Part shown: positions 4,849 to 6,618 of the stretch, one piece after another
How the letters are laid out: every line of letters begins with the position of its first letter
Numbering within the stretch: the first letter of the stretch is position 1
Notes under the pieces: generated by a model
What the model was told of the DNA's origin: nothing
Seen by the model: only the letters and a program-made list of their open reading frames with translations
Database searches by the model: none
From: Caulobacteraceae bacterium
GTDB lineage: Bacteria > Pseudomonadota > Alphaproteobacteria > Caulobacterales > Caulobacteraceae
DNA: 6,618 nucleotides
Assembly: GCA_004144935.1 (NCBI GenBank)
Contig: SDZP01000342.1
Location: 1 to 6,618 of the forward strand
Direction of reading: 5' to 3'
Program-made: the position numbers and the translations under genes

Positions 4849-6618
4849 ATGGGGGCTGCCTCGATCATGACCACCGACCGCGCGGCCACGGCCGCCGCCT
4901 TCCGCGCCATCGCCGCGACGCGGGGCAAGGACCTGAAGGCGCGGCTCGGGTTCGCCGTCTTCATCGGCGTCATCGGCTGGGTGCTGGCGCCGGGCCCGGC
5001 CGCGGTGCTGTGGTTCGCCGCCGTCGTCGCCGGCCAGCTGGTCGACCACTGGATCTCGGCGCCGCTGCGCCGCCCGGCGGACGGCGAGGCCTGCATGTCG
5101 ACCGGCCGCCACGTCGCCTTCGTGGCCAGCATGACCCTCAACGCCTTCCTCTATTCGGGCCTGGCGGTCTGGCTGTGGTTCCAGGGAAGCGCCGTCGGCA
5201 TGGCCTTCGCCCTGCTGTCGCTCTGCGGCTCGATCATCAACAACGCCCTGCAGATGGCCCAGACGCCGCGCGCCCTGCCCTGCGTCATCGGCCCGCCCGG
5301 GCTCTACATCGTCGGCCTGCCGCTGATCACCGGCCTGACCAGCCCGGCCCAGGACGGCGTGCAGATGGTGCTGATCGCCAGCGGCGGGGCGGTCTACATC
5401 CTGCATGCCCTGATGGCGGTGAAGCGCATCTGGACCACCAATCGCCAGACCGAGGCCGCCGTCGAGGCGGCCCAGAAGGCCAACGCCGCCAAGAGCGACT
5501 TCCTGGCGACCATCAGCCACGAGATCCGCACCCCGATGAACGCCGTGGTCGCCGCCGGCGACCTGCTGCGCCGCACCGACCTGACCCGGGAACAGGCCGA
5601 GCATGTGGCCATGCTGGGCAACGCCTCCGAGGTGCTGCTGGGCCTGCTCAACGACGTGCTCGACCTCTCCCGCATCGAGAGCGGCAAGCTGGAGGTCGAG
5701 CTGGTCCCCTTCGACCTTACCGAGAAGCTGGCCGCCGCCGTGCAGCTGTGGAGCGCCAAGGCCAGCGACGGGGTGAGCCTGCGCTTCGAGCCGGCCGGCG
5801 TGCCCGCCCGCATCATGACCGACCCGCTGCGCTTCCAGCAGATCGTCTCCAACCTGCTCTCCAACGCCACCAAGTTCACCCGCGCCGGGGCCATCGTCGT
5901 GCGGGCCGGCCAGCTGGTCGGGCTGGACGATCCGGTGCTGTGGATCGAGGTCGAGGACAGCGGCAGCGGCATGGACGCCGAGACCGCCGGCCGCATCTTC
6001 TCCAGCTTCGAACAGGGCAGCAGCGGCGTCACCCGCGTGCATGGCGGCACGGGCCTGGGGCTGGCCATCAGCCGCCGCCTGGCCCAGCTGATGGGCGGCT
6101 CCCTGACCGTCCGCAGCCAGCTGGGCTACGGCTCGGTCTTCCGCTTCGAGATCCCCCTGATGGTCGCCGAGGCCGCCGCGCCCGCCGCCGCCGACGCCGA
6201 GGAAGGCTGGGGCGGGGCCTCCGTCTCGGTGCTGCTGGCCGAGGACCATGTGGTCAACCAGCGCATCGTCCGCCTGATGCTGGAGCCGTTCGGGGCCGCC
6301 GTCACCGTCGCCGCCAACGGGGCCGAGGCCGTCGAACTGGCCGCCCTGCGCCCCTACGACGTCATCCTGATGGACATGCAGATGCCGGTCATGGGCGGGG
6401 TCGAGGCCGCCGCCCGCATCCGCGACGGCGGACCCAACGCCGCCACGCCGATCCTGGCCCTGACCGCCAACGCCCTGGCCGAACACCGCGCCGAATGGGC
6501 CGCCGTCGGGGTCGAGGTCTTCATCACCAAGCCGGTCGAGATGCAGGTCCTGCTGGACCATGTGGCGGCGGCCCATTCGGCGCGGTGTTCGGCCAGGGCG
6601 TTGGCGGTCAGGGCCAGG
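4849..6618 (+). CDS. Membrane hybrid histidine kinase (HisKA, HATPase, receiver), incomplete at 3' end
   Basis: The frame is open from the TAA at 4795 to the window end. Two starts are possible, ATG 4849 (used here) and ATG 4867; neither has a clear ribosome site. Residues about 32-190 contain roughly six hydrophobic segments and no recognisable ligand domain, so sensing is probably in or at the inner membrane. HisKA follows with H224 in FLATISHEIRTPMN. The HATPase has N-box N335/N339 (SNLLSNATKF), G1 DSGSG (370-374), an F-box around FSSFEQG, and G2 GGTGLGLA (399-406). An Ala-rich linker (440-453) leads to a receiver with acidic pair E465/D466, phosphoacceptor D509, T539 and K561. It should autophosphorylate H224 and pass phosphate to D509, then probably to an unlinked phosphotransferase or regulator. 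From residue 573 the sequence is the inverted copy of upstream DNA, so the true C-terminus is unknown. No partner regulator is visible. Confidence 0.93.
   Translation, partial: MGAASIMTTDRAATAAAFRAIAATRGKDLKARLGFAVFIGVIGWVLAPGPAAVLWFAAVVAGQLVDHWISAPLRRPADGEACMSTGRHVAFVASMTLNAFLYSGLAVWLWFQGSAVGMAFALLSLCGSIINNALQMAQTPRALPCVIGPPGLYIVGLPLITGLTSPAQDGVQMVLIASGGAVYILHALMAVKRIWTTNRQTEAAVEAAQKANAAKSDFLATISHEIRTPMNAVVAAGDLLRRTDLTREQAEHVAMLGNASEVLLGLLNDVLDLSRIESGKLEVELVPFDLTEKLAAAVQLWSAKASDGVSLRFEPAGVPARIMTDPLRFQQIVSNLLSNATKFTRAGAIVVRAGQLVGLDDPVLWIEVEDSGSGMDAETAGRIFSSFEQGSSGVTRVHGGTGLGLAISRRLAQLMGGSLTVRSQLGYGSVFRFEIPLMVAEAAAPAAADAEEGWGGASVSVLLAEDHVVNQRIVRLMLEPFGAAVTVAANGAEAVELAALRPYDVILMDMQMPVMGGVEAAARIRDGGPNAATPILALTANALAEHRAEWAAVGVEVFITKPVEMQVLLDHVAAAHSARCSARALAVRAR
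6453..6618. repeat. 53-bp perfect inverted repeat ending at the window edge (probable fold-back artefact)
   Basis: Positions 6566-6618 are the exact reverse complement of 6453-6505, with a 60-base spacer. The left arm encodes the conserved ALTANALAEHRAEWAA part of the receiver. The right arm yields AHSARCSARALAVRAR, which does not look like a receiver C-terminus. The repeat reaches the last base of the window. GGCGGCGG just before the junction is complementary to GGCCGCCG at 6498-6505, allowing self-priming. Confidence 0.9.

Noticed and set aside
4844..4855. Palindrome CCCCCATGGGGG as a hairpin
   Set aside because: It has no loop and cannot form a stable RNA hairpin without losing central pairs; noted only for its position on the start codon.
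4834..6576. 580-codon open frame on the minus strand
   Set aside because: It is antisense to the hybrid kinase, whose motifs are complete on the plus strand. Its Gly/Asp/His/Gln-rich composition is that of a shadow.
1..6618. CRISPR array, tRNA or rRNA genes, transposase or integrase
   Set aside because: I read both strands and saw no regular spacer-repeat array, cloverleaf, rRNA signature or recombinase motif.

Overview
The window looks like chromosomal DNA of a high-GC alphaproteobacterium. Caulobacteraceae (Caulobacter, Phenylobacterium or Brevundimonas type) is my best guess, from the very strong GCC/CTG/CGC codon bias of the outer genes, the Ala-rich proteins and a large hybrid kinase. 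The sequence supports the compositional class; the family name is inference.

Layout. Positions 1-1164 (minus) carry an M20-family zinc hydrolase that lacks only its last residues. Positions 1332-3380 (minus) carry a tightly overlapping three-gene cassette of clearly lower GC. In transcription order it encodes a STAS-like + HATPase protein with an RsbW/SpoIIAB-type N-box, a stand-alone STAS-like (DUF4325-type) protein, and a single-pass membrane protein with a charged helical cytoplasmic part. Positions 3381-3851 hold its upstream region, an inverted repeat and a probable decayed gene fragment. Positions 3852-4358 (plus) encode a small lipoprotein or secreted protein, followed by an intrinsic terminator and a perfect 22-bp palindrome. 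Positions 4481-4848 hold a short repeat array and a promoter with a perfect TATAAT. Positions 4849-6618 (plus) encode a membrane hybrid histidine kinase with HisKA, HATPase and receiver domains, which runs off the window.

How the genes work together. The cassette is the most interesting content. A SpoIIAB/RsbW-like ATPase, one STAS-like domain fused to it and a second STAS-like protein encoded next to it suggest a partner-switch-like module, and the membrane protein is the natural candidate for its output. No sigma factor or nuclease is encoded in it. Its AT-rich codon use (TTA, ATA and CTA codons) against a GC-rich background points to horizontal acquisition. A stress-response or defence role is possible but not shown by the sequence.

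Caution. The last 53 bases (6566-6618) are an exact reverse complement of 6453-6505, inside the receiver-domain coding region. This looks like a fold-back artefact at a contig end, so the final 18 or so codons of the kinase should not be trusted.
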